Assembly: GCA_027624955.1 (NCBI GenBank)
Contig: JAQBTG010000011.1
Location: 23,086-87,085, forward strand
Direction of reading: 5' to 3'
Source of the DNA: Pseudomonadota bacterium
GTDB lineage: Bacteria > Pseudomonadota > Alphaproteobacteria > UBA828
Length of the DNA stretch: 64,000 bases
Made by a program: the position numbers and the translations under genes. Shown here piece after piece: positions 55,999-64,000 of the stretch. Below the pieces are notes generated by a model. It did not search any database. It was not told the DNA's origin and saw only the letters and a list, made by a program, of their open reading frames with translations. The stretch's first letter is position 1, and each line of letters begins with the position of its first letter.

Positions 55999-56820
55999 CT
56001 ATTGCAACAGCGCCATCGGGCTGCCGACGTCGACGACGCCGATGCCGGCATGCGCCTTGTAACCCAACAACTCCTGCACTCGGACGGGCATGGTTTTGGC
56101 GGCTTCCATCGGCACCGTCAGAAACATATTTTCCTCTGTCCTCAGCCAGCCAACGACGAAACCGAGGAACATGCCGCGGCGGCGCACGTCCGCCGTTACG
56201 TTCGCGCCGCCACCGTGAAGCGTTCGACCGAGATAAAACAGCGCCGAACCCGCCGGCATCTCGGCTTGCAAAATTTCCGCCGGTTCCGGCTCGCGGTCAG
56301 GCTCCCAAAGATGGCTGCCGGGAACGACATGGGTTGCCCCGCTCGCCTTGGTGAAATCGCTCAGCGCGAACATTGCCTCGACCTGCAAGAGTGGCTTCAC
56401 CTTCGGCATGAACGCCCACGCATCTTCGTCGCGGTGGATTAACTGCACCGTCTCGCCCGGGCGAATTTCGATCAGCTGCGCGGTGTTGAGCAGATAATCC
56501 TCGCAGCTCGGTTTGAGCAGGATGTCGGCGACCTCCTGCAGCAATGGCAATTGCATCACATCCAGGAACGCTGCAGATTTTGCTGGCAAGCCGTCAAAAC
56601 GGACGGTCGACGCGCCATAAAAATCGGCGAAAAAATCATTCGTCGGATGGCGCAGGCCAACGCCAATATCGCTTGAGAAATGGTCGAGATCGGCATTCAG
56701 CGCAGCCAACATGCCTGGCTCTGTCGCCCCTTCCACCACCACAGCGCCGTCGCGGTTCAAAATATCGCAGATTGCTGCGGCGCTCGTCTCAGCGCTGGCT
56801 ACGCGTGTCAGACCCGCCAT
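55999..56820 (-). CDS. phytanoyl-CoA dioxygenase-family protein
   Basis: About 273 residues of the PhyH non-haem Fe(II)/2-oxoglutarate dioxygenase family. The Fe-binding pair is IHRDEDAWAF (His-x-Asp) and the distal His is LHGGGANVTAD; RRGMFLGFVVGWL follows. The start ATG 56818-56820 has AGGAAGC before it. It is convergent with the BVMO gene and may work on a related substrate, but the family is diverse (halogenases, hydroxylases) and no substrate can be named. Confidence 0.88.
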   Translation of the reverse strand: MAGLTRVASAETSAAAICDILNRDGAVVVEGATEPGMLAALNADLDHFSSDIGVGLRHPTNDFFADFYGASTVRFDGLPAKSAAFLDVMQLPLLQEVADILLKPSCEDYLLNTAQLIEIRPGETVQLIHRDEDAWAFMPKVKPLLQVEAMFALSDFTKASGATHVVPGSHLWEPDREPEPAEILQAEMPAGSALFYLGRTLHGGGANVTADVRRRGMFLGFVVGWLRTEENMFLTVPMEAAKTMPVRVQELLGYKAHAGIGVVDVGSPMALLQ

Positions 56821-56983
56821 ACCCGCTTCCTTTCCTAACAAATATTAACAGCCCGATTGTCTACTCGGCGGGCGATCATGGTCAATCTCCGCCAGGTCCA
56901 AATCCCGCTTGGCTCACGCCCTGATATCACGCCGGCGCCTATGGAGCAGGTACCGAGATTACCGGCAATGCGTGGACCCGTGC

Positions 56984-57448
56984 CTAGTTGTGCTCTTTCC
57001 ACCATAGCGACGACAGGTCGCGGGCTTTGGCTATGTCGCCGCGGGTCATCTTTGCTTTAACAACATCCAGACCTTTCGCCGCTTTCTCATGGCCCTGCGC
57101 CTTGGCCAGGGCCAACCACATATACGCCTGCACGTAATTCTCCGGCACACCCCGGCCGAGGAAGTAGCCGGAACCGAGGCCGAACTGGCCGCCCGCATGG
57201 CCTTGCGCGGCGGCCTCGCGATACCATCTGATCGCTTCGATGTCGTTCTTGGGCACGCCCTTGCCGTTGGCGTATATCACGCCGAGGTTATACTGCGCCT
57301 TGGCGTCACCCTGCTCGGCATGCGGAAACCACTGGCGGTAGGCCGTCGCGTAATCGCCCGCCGCATAGGCTGCCACGCCATCATCCCATTCGGCCCAGGC
57401 AGACCCCAGCGCTCCGGCGACAATGAGGGTGTCAGAGATACGTGCCAT
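56984..57448 (-). CDS. exported Sel1-repeat protein
   Basis: A 154-residue protein. The beginning resembles a short signal (LIVAGALGSAWA, then EWDDG). Two to three Sel1-like repeats follow: AQYNLGVIYANGKGVPKND, GGQFGLGSGYFLGRGVPEN, and a last less conserved copy with WLALAKAQGHEKAAKG. A GGGGAT site precedes the ATG. Sel1 repeats mediate protein contacts. The GFA gene starts upstream in the same direction, 42 bases away. Confidence 0.82.
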   Translation of the reverse strand: MARISDTLIVAGALGSAWAEWDDGVAAYAAGDYATAYRQWFPHAEQGDAKAQYNLGVIYANGKGVPKNDIEAIRWYREAAAQGHAGGQFGLGSGYFLGRGVPENYVQAYMWLALAKAQGHEKAAKGLDVVKAKMTRGDIAKARDLSSLWWKEHN

Positions 57449-57490
57449 CTCGGCAGATCCCCTTTCGGACGATGACGCCCAACTTCCCGT

Positions 57491-57874
57491 TCAATTGCTC
57501 TCCTGTCGGGCCTTGATTGCGGCATCCCAATTTCGGCCGTCGAACAGCTTCACCTCGTAGGTTTCGGTTTCGAGATCGAAATCCTCGAGACAGCGAACGT
57601 TTATGAGATGCATATCGGGCATCGAGCGCGGACGGCCAAATGTGTGAATGCCGCAATTTTTACAAAATGAATGCGTCGCCTCATTGGTATTGAATTGATA
57701 GGCCGTGAGGTCATCTTCGCCTTGCAACAGGCGGAACTGATCCGGCGGCACATAGCAGAACAGGCCGCCTTTCTTCGCACAAATAGAACAGGTGCAGCGC
57801 GTGAGTTGCGACAAATCCACGTCGACCTCGAACTTGACTGCGCCGCAGTGGCACCCCCCGTGGTAGGCCTTCAT
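57491..57874 (-). CDS. GFA-family zinc protein (glutathione-dependent formaldehyde-activating enzyme-like)
   Basis: A 127-residue Mss4-like fold. Zinc ligands are GGCHCGAVKFEV, TRCTCSICAKKGG and HSFCKNCGIHTFGRP. Despite the name, most GFA proteins have unknown activity. Complete with normal length; promoter region is the 289-base gap upstream, in which I see no other supported gene. Confidence 0.92.
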   Translation of the reverse strand: MKAYHGGCHCGAVKFEVDVDLSQLTRCTCSICAKKGGLFCYVPPDQFRLLQGEDDLTAYQFNTNEATHSFCKNCGIHTFGRPRSMPDMHLINVRCLEDFDLETETYEVKLFDGRNWDAAIKARQESN

Positions 57875-58163
57875 CGTTTTCCCTCCCTAGTCATTCATTA
57901 TGAGTTTGGCTGGCAGCCCGTATGAGAGTGGCTAGCCACCCGTTCGTTATCATACGCTCGGTCGGCCTTCAAAGTGGGAATGTCAGCGGCTGCGCTTTAA
58001 GCCGGCCGCGCAGGAATTGGCATGTAGGCCTGCTCCGGAACCAAGCTGTGTCAGAATCCCCGTCCGGAATTCATAGCGGTGAGGATACGTTGAAGCTAAT
58101 GAGCGGGCGAAATATTCGCTCTCAGGCTCGCGGCGATGCACTGCGTCAGATATAGTGTTTTCT

Positions 58164-59000
58164 ATGCCAAAATCCCTTTTGAGAGCATCGCGCTGGCTTG
58201 TCATTTGTATTTTCGCCGGGCTTGTCTTCCCCGCCACGGGGTGGGGCGACAAAGGCGATTTGACGAAAGCCATCAAGCAGTCGAAAGAATTGCAGTCCCA
58301 GGGGAGGTATGAGGAGGCGGTACCGTTTGCTGAACAAGCGTTACCGATCGCCAAGGGCATATTCGGCAGAACAGACGCTAAAACCGCCATCCTGCTCGAC
58401 AATCTTGCGGTTTTGTACGGTTTACAAAATGAATATTCCGTGGCCGAAAATTATTATGAGCAGGCGCTTGCAATCCGCGAAGAAGCTTTGGGCTCGGTAC
58501 ATCCTGACGTGGCGGCGAGCTTCAATCGGCTGGCGGTATTCTACCATAATCAGAAACAATATTTTGCCGCCGAGTTCATCTACAAACGCGCCTTGAAAAT
58601 CTACGTGGCGGCGCTCGGTGCAGATGATTTGGAGGCCGCCAAAATTCACAATAATTTAGGCATCCTCTACCAAGTACAGGGAGAATATGACGATGCTGAT
58701 TTCCAGTTTCAGCGAACCCTGGCGATCAGAGAAAAGGCGCTTGGCCCGGGCCACGAACTGGTGGCAAATAGTTTTTTTAAATTGGCTCAGCTCTACTGGA
58801 AATCTGGCCAACCCAGGGCGGCAGATTTTCATTTCAAGCTGGCCGCGAAGACCTATGAACGGGCGCTCGGTAGAAGCCATCCAAGCACCATTGGGATGAT
58901 CGAGGTTTATGCGTCGTTTTTAGACGATACCGGGCGCACCGACGAGGCCAAAAAATATCGCATCCGTGCCGAGAATTATCGCAATGCGAAAGGCGGGTGA
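58164..59000 (+). CDS. exported TPR protein (kinesin-light-chain-like repeats)
   Basis: About 278 residues with a signal peptide (MPKSLLRASRWLVICIFAGL, ending near ATGWG). It carries four to five TPR units of the 42-residue kinesin-light-chain type, for example LDNLAVLYGLQNEYSVAENY, then FNRLAVFYHNQKQYFAAEF and HNNLGILYQVQGEYDDADF. The GTG at 58155 is in frame, but ATG 58164 begins the signal. Codon use is less GC-rich than in most of the window. Probable periplasmic scaffolding role. Confidence 0.82.
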   Translation: MPKSLLRASRWLVICIFAGLVFPATGWGDKGDLTKAIKQSKELQSQGRYEEAVPFAEQALPIAKGIFGRTDAKTAILLDNLAVLYGLQNEYSVAENYYEQALAIREEALGSVHPDVAASFNRLAVFYHNQKQYFAAEFIYKRALKIYVAALGADDLEAAKIHNNLGILYQVQGEYDDADFQFQRTLAIREKALGPGHELVANSFFKLAQLYWKSGQPRAADFHFKLAAKTYERALGRSHPSTIGMIEVYASFLDDTGRTDEAKKYRIRAENYRNAKGG

Positions 59001-59033
59001 AGGCGCCTTTGCATTTCGGTTCTGCGGTAATAG

Positions 59034-59204
59034 TTTCGGCCTTCCTTCCAAGATATCAATTTCTTAGATGCGGAAAGCGAAGCCAAGCTGCGCCATGACA
59101 AGCCGCAGCTTGTCGCAGTTACCGAAATCCTGCATGGAATGGAGCGTGTGCATTTCATTCGTGTCCGTGGATTGGGCGCCATCAAGGCGGCTTTGCAGCA
59201 GTGA
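59034..59204 (+). other. N-terminally lost gene remnant
   Basis: Between stops at 59031 (TAG) and 59202-59204 (TGA) there is an open frame of 56 codons with a protein-like end (AKLRHDKPQLVAVTEILHGM, ERVHFIRVRGLGAIKAALQQ). It has no start codon near its beginning. It looks like the tail of a lost gene. The rest of 59001-59389 holds nothing I can support. Confidence 0.3.
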
Positions 59205-59389
59205 CGCCTCATCCGATCATTCTTCACTGCGTGCCAATAGCGGTAACCGGAAGCCAAAACTACCAAACCCATTTTACCGAATATGATGTTCGTTATTGTG
59301 GGCCGAACGGACTCAGAAATAGAGCGACTCTGACGAGCGTTTCTGGCCCCAAGTAGACACGAGATTACGTATCGAAAAGGCTGTTCACC

Positions 59390-60011
59390 TCATACTTCGC
59401 AAACCATTGTAATTGCTTTTTGAAATCCGAGGATATGGCGCAGCGGACCAATGTTGCTGGTGCTTTCAAGGATGAAATCTTGGCGCTCATACAAGGCACG
59501 TGCGCGCGGGTTAGTATCAATCACATCCAATCTGAAATCTGACCTTAGAACATCCGCACACGCTTGCCTTTTCCTTGATGGCTGACAGCAGCGCCGACCC
59601 AACGCCTTGGCCACGTGCAGCTTCGCCCACGAAAATGCCGTCCATCAGCAGCGTTCCCGGATTTAATGGACGTTCCAGTATGGAAAGAACGAGGCTCCGC
59701 CAGAACCCTCCAATTGTTCCGTATGTGGTGCAAAGCTCTTTCAGTTCCCCACCAACGAACGCGCCGTTTTCGGTCTTGAAGCCTGCAACATCGATTAAGG
59801 TATCGTCGCTTGAAATTGCGCTAATTGCGTGGGCGGGATCAACAACAAGATTCAGAAATCTGAGAGCCTTTCTCTCCGGCTTCATAATCGGATGCAACTT
59901 GCCTTTGAACGCTTCCCAGAACAGCCGAATAGCTATGTCTCGTTGATCCGGCTGGAAGCCATCGACAATCGAAAAAGATTTTTCTTCTCCCACCCGATCT
60001 CCAATTCTCAT
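59390..60011 (-). pseudogene. GNAT-family acetyltransferase broken by a 7-bp tandem duplication
   Basis: Two frames together give one full GNAT protein of about 200 residues. The first (from ATG 60011) includes the acetyl-CoA loop VGEAARGQGVGSALLSAIKE. The second picks up with RLDVIDTNPRARALYERQDF and ends ITMVCEV. At the junction AATCTGA is present twice in a row (59529-59542). Deleting one copy restores KVRLDVIDTNPRA. The 7-bp insertion is therefore the inactivating event. The fold, not the substrate, is certain. Confidence 0.85.
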
Positions 60012-60177
60012 TTAATGACACATGAGTAAGAGACGTCGAATTTTTAACGGCTGTTCTTGGCTAATCCCGGAAGAAAACCCATCCCGGAAATAATGCCCGC
60101 TATCGGCGAGGACGCGAAGCAAAATCACTTACGCGGAAAACAACCGCTTTGACATGCCGACTGTTACCCAGACGCGA

Positions 60178-60804
60178 CTAGAGTTTTCCGTCGGTCTCCG
60201 GCAGCCACAAGTGGCGGCCCGTCCATGACGCCGCGAGTTTTTGGAACATGGGGTCTATGCTCTTGTCGCGGGCAACGTCTTCTGTCAAAGGGCCGGGCTC
60301 CGCGTTGAAGCTGAGCAGCGTTATATCGTCCATACGCATCGGATAGAGAATGCCATCAAGATGATCATATTCATGCTGCAGAATCATCGCGTGCCAGCCG
60401 TCCGCATCATACGCCACAGTGTCTCCCGCTAACGTCTGGAAGGAAATGTGCACCTTGGTATGGCGCGGCACCTTACCGTGGAGGCCCGGCAGCGAGAGAC
60501 ATCTCTCCCAGATCAAGCGCTTCTCACCACCGATCATCGTGAGTACGGGATTGATCATCACGGTCCAGGGAAGTGCCTTCATGCTGGAGCCTTCAGGAAT
60601 CCGGTCGGCCTCAATCCGGTAGAGAATAACGCGCCGCGAATCATAGATCTGCGGCGCAGCGATGCCGCTGCCGACGATATCAACCAAAGTGTCACGCATA
60701 TCCTCGACAAGGCGCGCGATCTCCGGGTCAGTTGGGTCAAGCACCTCTTCGGCCCTCATTCTCAATACCGGGTGTCCCATCTTCGCGATTTGCCGTATCG
60801 GCAT
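60178..60804 (-). CDS. def: peptide deformylase-like protein
   Basis: About 208 residues. Three deformylase motifs are seen: GSGIAAPQI, ERCLSLPGLHGKVPRH (relatives usually have EGCLS, so Gly is replaced by Arg) and LQHEYDHLDGILYPMRM with the metal-binding His pair. It removes the formyl group from new proteins, or is a paralogue with another role. The start at 60802-60804 has AGGAAAGG near it. A PAS fragment overlaps its 5' part in another frame. Confidence 0.88.
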   Translation of the reverse strand: MPIRQIAKMGHPVLRMRAEEVLDPTDPEIARLVEDMRDTLVDIVGSGIAAPQIYDSRRVILYRIEADRIPEGSSMKALPWTVMINPVLTMIGGEKRLIWERCLSLPGLHGKVPRHTKVHISFQTLAGDTVAYDADGWHAMILQHEYDHLDGILYPMRMDDITLLSFNAEPGPLTEDVARDKSIDPMFQKLAASWTGRHLWLPETDGKL

Positions 60805-61198
60805 GGCTTGATCCTTTCCTCTCATTGACAGCGCGGAATTTGTCGGCGACTAAAACCTCAATCGGGCGGCCGGCCAATTCCTCTCTACCATATCGGAAAG
60901 GGACTTCGGTTTGTTGGTTGATCAGCTTGATGGTGTCATTTTCATCGCAAATGATAATGGCGTCTTCAGCGCAAATAATAATGGCGGCCGGCACCCATTC
61001 GGAGATCGCGAAATGCCACCGCTGCCGCAGCATAATTTGTCCCGGCTTAATCCGGTTGTCTCCGGTCATGGCTGCGCCATCAAATGCTGCCGTAAATACG
61101 GCTTGCTCCTTGGTGCCTATGCGGTCTCGTGAGTTTACGCTGCAAGCAGTATCGACATCGCAACATCCCGAAATCTCACCTAAATCAGAGTTCTTCAA
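60737..61198 (-). pseudogene. PAS-domain fragment with internal repeat
   Basis: The frame holds the latter part of a PAS domain: IIICDENDTIKLINQQ, FRYGREELAGRPIEVLV, ADKFRAVNERK. It stops without the PAS core's final strands or any output domain, and runs into the start of def in another frame. An imperfect 24-bp tandem repeat near 60943-60990 encodes AIIIC twice. The N-terminal half has no recognised domain. It looks like a remnant of a sensor protein. Confidence 0.45.
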
Positions 61199-61437
61199 CA
61201 GCCTCAGCTGGATTCGGCTGGTCTTTCCCTCCTATAACTGTGCCACGTAGTTCGCGATATTTTACGAAGATGTGGCGGTATTTGGATGGCAAGGAAGTGA
61301 TGTTCCAAATGTCATTTAATGTTTTTTCGTTTTCATTATCTTCACCCACCTCGCAATGTTGGAGCAATCTTGGCGATGTTGTACATTTGCCGCATCGCCC
61401 ATTCTGACCTATCGCGCGACAGCAGGGGTGTTTCGGA

Positions 61438-62442
61438 GTGAGTCTTGAAGTCATCGATATCTCGCCGCTTCGGAATGGCGGCGACGCCCAATCGGTTGCG
61501 CGCCAGATTGGCGAAGCCTGCCGCTCGATCGGCTTCTTCTATGTGACGGGTCATGGCGTGGACGAGCAGTTGATTGGCCGTGTGTATCGTCATGCAGCCG
61601 CCTTTCACGCATTGTCCCAAGCCGAGAAGCAGCGTTATCACATCGCGCTCTCCCGCAACCACCGAGGTTATGTTCCGCCGGGCGAAGAGGATTATGGCTC
61701 GGAGCCCAGCACTGGTTTGAAAGAGTCGTTTGATCTCGCGGCCGATTTGCCCGCCGATGATCCGGATTATCTGCAGGGATACCGATTCCTGGGGCCCAAT
61801 GTGTGGCCCGACCTTCCGGGCTTCAAATCCGCGGTCGGCTCGTACTATGAAGCAATGATGGCGCTCGGGCGCGATTTGCTGCGCGGCTTCGCTCTCGCGC
61901 TCGATCTTGCGCCGGACTATTTCAACGACCGCATCGAAAAACCGACTTCCAACCTGCGGCTGCTGCACTACCCGGCGAGTCCCTCGAGTGATCTCGGCAT
62001 CGGCTCTCACACCGATTCAGAGTGCTTCACGATGTTGCATCAGACGAAGCCGGGGCTGCAGGTGATGACGGTCAAGGATCTGTGGACGGATGTGCCGCCG
62101 GTGACTGGCGCGTTCGTCGTCAATGTGGGAGACACGTTGGAGACTTGGACGAACGGCCGCTTTCGCTCCGGCCCGCATCGTGTGATCAGCATCCGGGAGG
62201 AGCGCTTTTCCCTACCGCTATTTTTCGCGGCCGATTTCGATTCTTGGATTGAACCGCTGCCGCCGTTCGTTAGCGATAGCCACCCGCCCGCCTATGCGAG
62301 CTTTCGCTCAGGCGAACATATCCTGTCGGAATATGCGAAAGGTTTTCGCTACCTTCGTGCGCTGCACCGCGAGGGCCGTATTGCGCTTGCTACCGAGCCA
62401 GACGAAGCGAGTAAATTCACCCGCACGGCGCAATTGGATTGA
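61438..62442 (+). CDS. isopenicillin N synthase-family 2-oxoglutarate/Fe(II) oxygenase
   Basis: A 334-residue oxygenase. The Fe triad is H191, D193 (GSHTDSECFTML) and H247 (SGPHRVIS); the 2-oxoglutarate binding R256-x-S258 is in EERFSLPLFFA. Typical start VIDISPL and later CRSIGFFYVTGHGV. Family members hydroxylate or desaturate small molecules; the substrate is unknown. The start is a GTG at 61438. The gap upstream (61199-61437) has no supported gene, although a minus-strand frame there is open. Intact despite the decaying surroundings. Confidence 0.9.
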   Translation: MSLEVIDISPLRNGGDAQSVARQIGEACRSIGFFYVTGHGVDEQLIGRVYRHAAAFHALSQAEKQRYHIALSRNHRGYVPPGEEDYGSEPSTGLKESFDLAADLPADDPDYLQGYRFLGPNVWPDLPGFKSAVGSYYEAMMALGRDLLRGFALALDLAPDYFNDRIEKPTSNLRLLHYPASPSSDLGIGSHTDSECFTMLHQTKPGLQVMTVKDLWTDVPPVTGAFVVNVGDTLETWTNGRFRSGPHRVISIREERFSLPLFFAADFDSWIEPLPPFVSDSHPPAYASFRSGEHILSEYAKGFRYLRALHREGRIALATEPDEASKFTRTAQLD

Positions 62443-62705
62443 GCCGCATAAAACCCTGTTTCCCGAGTGAATACAGGCTTAGGTCGTAATCCAAATCTGG
62501 CTGAAACAGTATAATCACATCCGCCCGCATCAGGCTCTAAACATGTGTCCACCAGTGCCAGAGATTCTATCGGCAAGTGGGACATAGAAAAATGGCGGTG
62601 CTTTAAAGGCTGTTTATCCGCCCCTTGATTTGCGTCTGGAGCTGGATGAATTCTGTTGCAAAACTCGATTTTACGCGTCTTTGCGATGTCCGGCTTTTAG
62701 GGTGG
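62443..62705. other. spacer between the oxygenase gene and the IS30 element
   Basis: About 260 bases of lower GC with no supported gene. It includes the second copy of the 34-bp dispersed repeat. Confidence 0.5.
62556..62589. repeat. 34-bp dispersed repeat, copy 2
   Basis: Matches 46484-46517 at 29 of 34 positions, same orientation. It lies 117 bases outside the IS30 left end, so it is not part of that element. Confidence 0.6.
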
Positions 62706-63926
62706 TCTCAACTGATCGACGCAACACTTTAATCTTTGATGTAGAAAAGATGGAGTGTTGGAATGAGTTACAGGCGTCGGATTTATTTCACGAGTAAGCA
62801 GAAGTCAGAGATATGGGACCGTTGGCAACGTGGCGAGTCCATGAGTTCTATCGGGCGTTTGTTTGATTGAGATTCATCTTCGATTTACCCGCTATTGTCG
62901 CGCACAGGGGGCATACGTCCAGCAGAGCGAAGGCGATCACAGTTGGCGCTAACGCTTGTAGAACGCGAGGTCATCTCACGTGGTATAGCTGGCTGCCAAT
63001 CCATTCGGACAATTGCCCGGGAACTTAGCCGTCCAGCATCAACGATCAGTCGTGAGGTTGAACGCAATGGCGGTTGTGGCCAATACCGCGCTATTGCGGC
63101 TGACGATCAGGCCTGGGATCGAGCCTTGCGCCCCAAGCTGTGCAAGCTTGCATTTAACAAACATTTGCAGCGTGTGATCTCAAACAAGCTCACAATACAC
63201 TGGTCACCGGAGCAGATTGCTGGTTGGCTGAAGCGAGAGTATCCAGACGAAGAGCATAATCAGATGTCACACGAGACGATCTATCGAAGCTTATTCGTTC
63301 AAGCCCGCGGTGTGCTTAAGAAGGAGCTTCAGCAGCACCTCAGGTCCAAGCGCACAATCCGCCGCTCCGTACACGCGACGCAGAAAGGCAGTGAGCATGG
63401 ACAAATCAAGGACATGATCTCGATTCGTGATCGTCCGGCCTCAGTTGAAGATCGAGCAGTGCCAGGCCATTGGGAAGGTGATTTAATCTCAGGAACTGAG
63501 AATAGCCATATCGCGACCTTGGTGGAGCGTCATACACGGTATGTAATGTTGGTAAAGGGTCGCCAACAAAGAAACCCAGACGGTTGTCTCCGCGCTCATT
63601 AAGCAGGCCAGGAAGCTACCAACTGAGCTGTACAAATCGCTGACCTGGGATCGCGGTAAGGAACTCGCGGCTCATCAACAGTTTACGCTGGCAACCGACA
63701 TTGATGTTTACTTCTGTGATCCACAAAGTCCATGGCAACGTGGATCAAATGAGAATACAAATGGATTGCTTCGGCAATACTTTCCCAAGGGAACGGACCT
63801 TTCGGTGCACTCTCAGGCCGAACTAAACAAGCTGGCGCGACAACTCAACGAACGGCCCCGCAAAACATTGGAGTTTGAAACGCCAGCTGAGAGATTTAAT
63901 GCATGTGTTGCGTTGACCGGTTGAGG
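62706..63926 (+). mobile_element. IS30-family insertion sequence, inactive
   Basis: The ends are inverted repeats: CTCAACTGATCGACGCAACAC at 62707-62727, and its partner at 63905-63925, matching at 18 of 21 positions. The right repeat overlaps the transposase stop, common in this family. Length is about 1.2 kb. GTGG occurs outside both ends (62702-62705 and 63926-63929), a possible target duplication. The transposase is broken, so the copy cannot move on its own. Confidence 0.85.
62763..63924 (+). pseudogene. IS30-family transposase with nonsense and frameshift mutations
   Basis: Full-length frame of about 386 codons when repaired. It opens MSYRRRIYFTSKQKSEIWDR with GGAGTG ahead of the ATG, then TIARELSRPASTISREVERN (helix-turn-helix), HWSPEQIAGWL and the DDE region GHWEGDLISG, TWDRGKEL and QSPWQRGSNENTNGLLRQYF. 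Lesion one: TGA at 62868-62870 where relatives have Arg (CGA to TGA). Lesion two: an extra G in the run 63556-63558 shifts the frame just after the first DDE motif. The rest is well conserved, so inactivation is recent. Confidence 0.9.
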
Positions 63927-63953
63927 TGGCAAGTAATAGCGGACGTTTCCAGT

Positions 63954-63991
63954 CCCGCTTTTGGCTGATGCCAATGCGGGGTTTTCTTTTT
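63954..63991 (+). terminator. rho-independent terminator
   Basis: A two-part hairpin, CCCGC paired with GCGGG and inside it TTGGC-TGAT-GCCAA, followed directly by GTTTTCTTTTT. It lies just after the IS30 copy and would end transcripts from the left. Confidence 0.7.
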
Positions 63992-64000
63992 CGATTTGTT

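Noticed and set aside
57922..58155. 77-codon plus-strand frame before the TPR gene
   Set aside because: No ribosome site, unusual composition and no family; probably chance.
61185..61454. 89-codon minus-strand frame upstream of the PAS fragment
   Set aside because: It overlaps the start of the 2-oxoglutarate oxygenase gene and has no recognisable domain or ribosome site.
62706..62727. link between the IS30 left end and the nearby 34-bp repeat
   Set aside because: The repeat lies 117 bases outside the inverted repeat and its other copy has no IS30 sequence next to it.

Overview
The window reads as a chromosome segment of an alphaproteobacterium, most likely Rhodospirillales-like. The evidence is high GC with strong third-position GC, a C4-pathway 5-aminolevulinate synthase, the order histone deacetylase-like / xseB / ispA / tlyA, the linkage of fabI, aroC and pdxH, and the glyQ-glyS-ppdK block. 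I see no rRNA, no convincing tRNA, no CRISPR array, no prophage and no replication origin. One decayed IS30-family element lies at the right edge.

Layout. 1-3.4 kb: 3' part of a Memo-AMMECR1 fusion, a small exported protein, an N-formylglutamate amidohydrolase, and an isochorismatase-cupin pair. 3.4-13.2 kb: a large cytosolic PAS hybrid histidine kinase lying between a decayed ornithine cyclodeaminase (OCD) copy and an intact one. The intact copy ends an operon hyuA-hyuB-hyuB-OCD. 13.4-18.6 kb: a DegP/HtrA protease, a lipoprotein, and the isoprenoid/housekeeping run HDAC-like, xseB, ispA, tlyA. In that run dxs is missing and tlyA has lost an ordinary start codon. 18.6-27.6 kb: an acyl-CoA dehydrogenase relative with the hallmarks of 3-sulfinopropanoyl-CoA desulfinase, a TTC38-like protein, an AhpD-like protein, aroC, fabI, a glycine-zipper lipoprotein, pdxH, a cation diffusion facilitator and an MFS transporter.

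27.8-37.3 kb: an operon for a molybdenum hydroxylase of the isoquinoline 1-oxidoreductase type (dihaem cytochrome, 2Fe-2S subunit, molybdopterin subunit, SDR, MBL-fold enzyme). Its catalytic subunit carries a single-base frameshift. An amidohydrolase, a ceramidase-like membrane protein, an NAD(P)-binding protein, a lipase-like hydrolase and a small membrane protein follow. 37.4-44.9 kb: hemA, ppdK, glyS, glyQ and two very small membrane-anchored proteins that share an N-terminal anchor. 45-47 kb: a PEBP protein, an MmcQ/YjbR protein and a small exported protein ending in a long run of aspartate. Two unrelated families of short dispersed repeats occur here.

47.2-56.8 kb is the most distinctive accessory block. 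It holds an NTF2-like/flavin monooxygenase fusion, a GYD protein, an orphan HyuB, a cytosolic gamma-glutamyltransferase, an LLM-class flavin oxidoreductase, a Baeyer-Villiger-type monooxygenase and a phytanoyl-CoA dioxygenase-like protein. Together they suggest an oxidative route for an unidentified, possibly gamma-glutamylated or lactam/amide substrate. 57-64 kb has lower GC and is visibly decaying. It holds a Sel1 protein, a GFA protein, a TPR protein, a GNAT gene broken by a 7-bp tandem duplication, a peptide deformylase, a PAS fragment, an intact 2-oxoglutarate oxygenase and the dead IS30 copy. Short perfect tandem duplications (7-17 bp) recur across the window and explain at least one broken gene.
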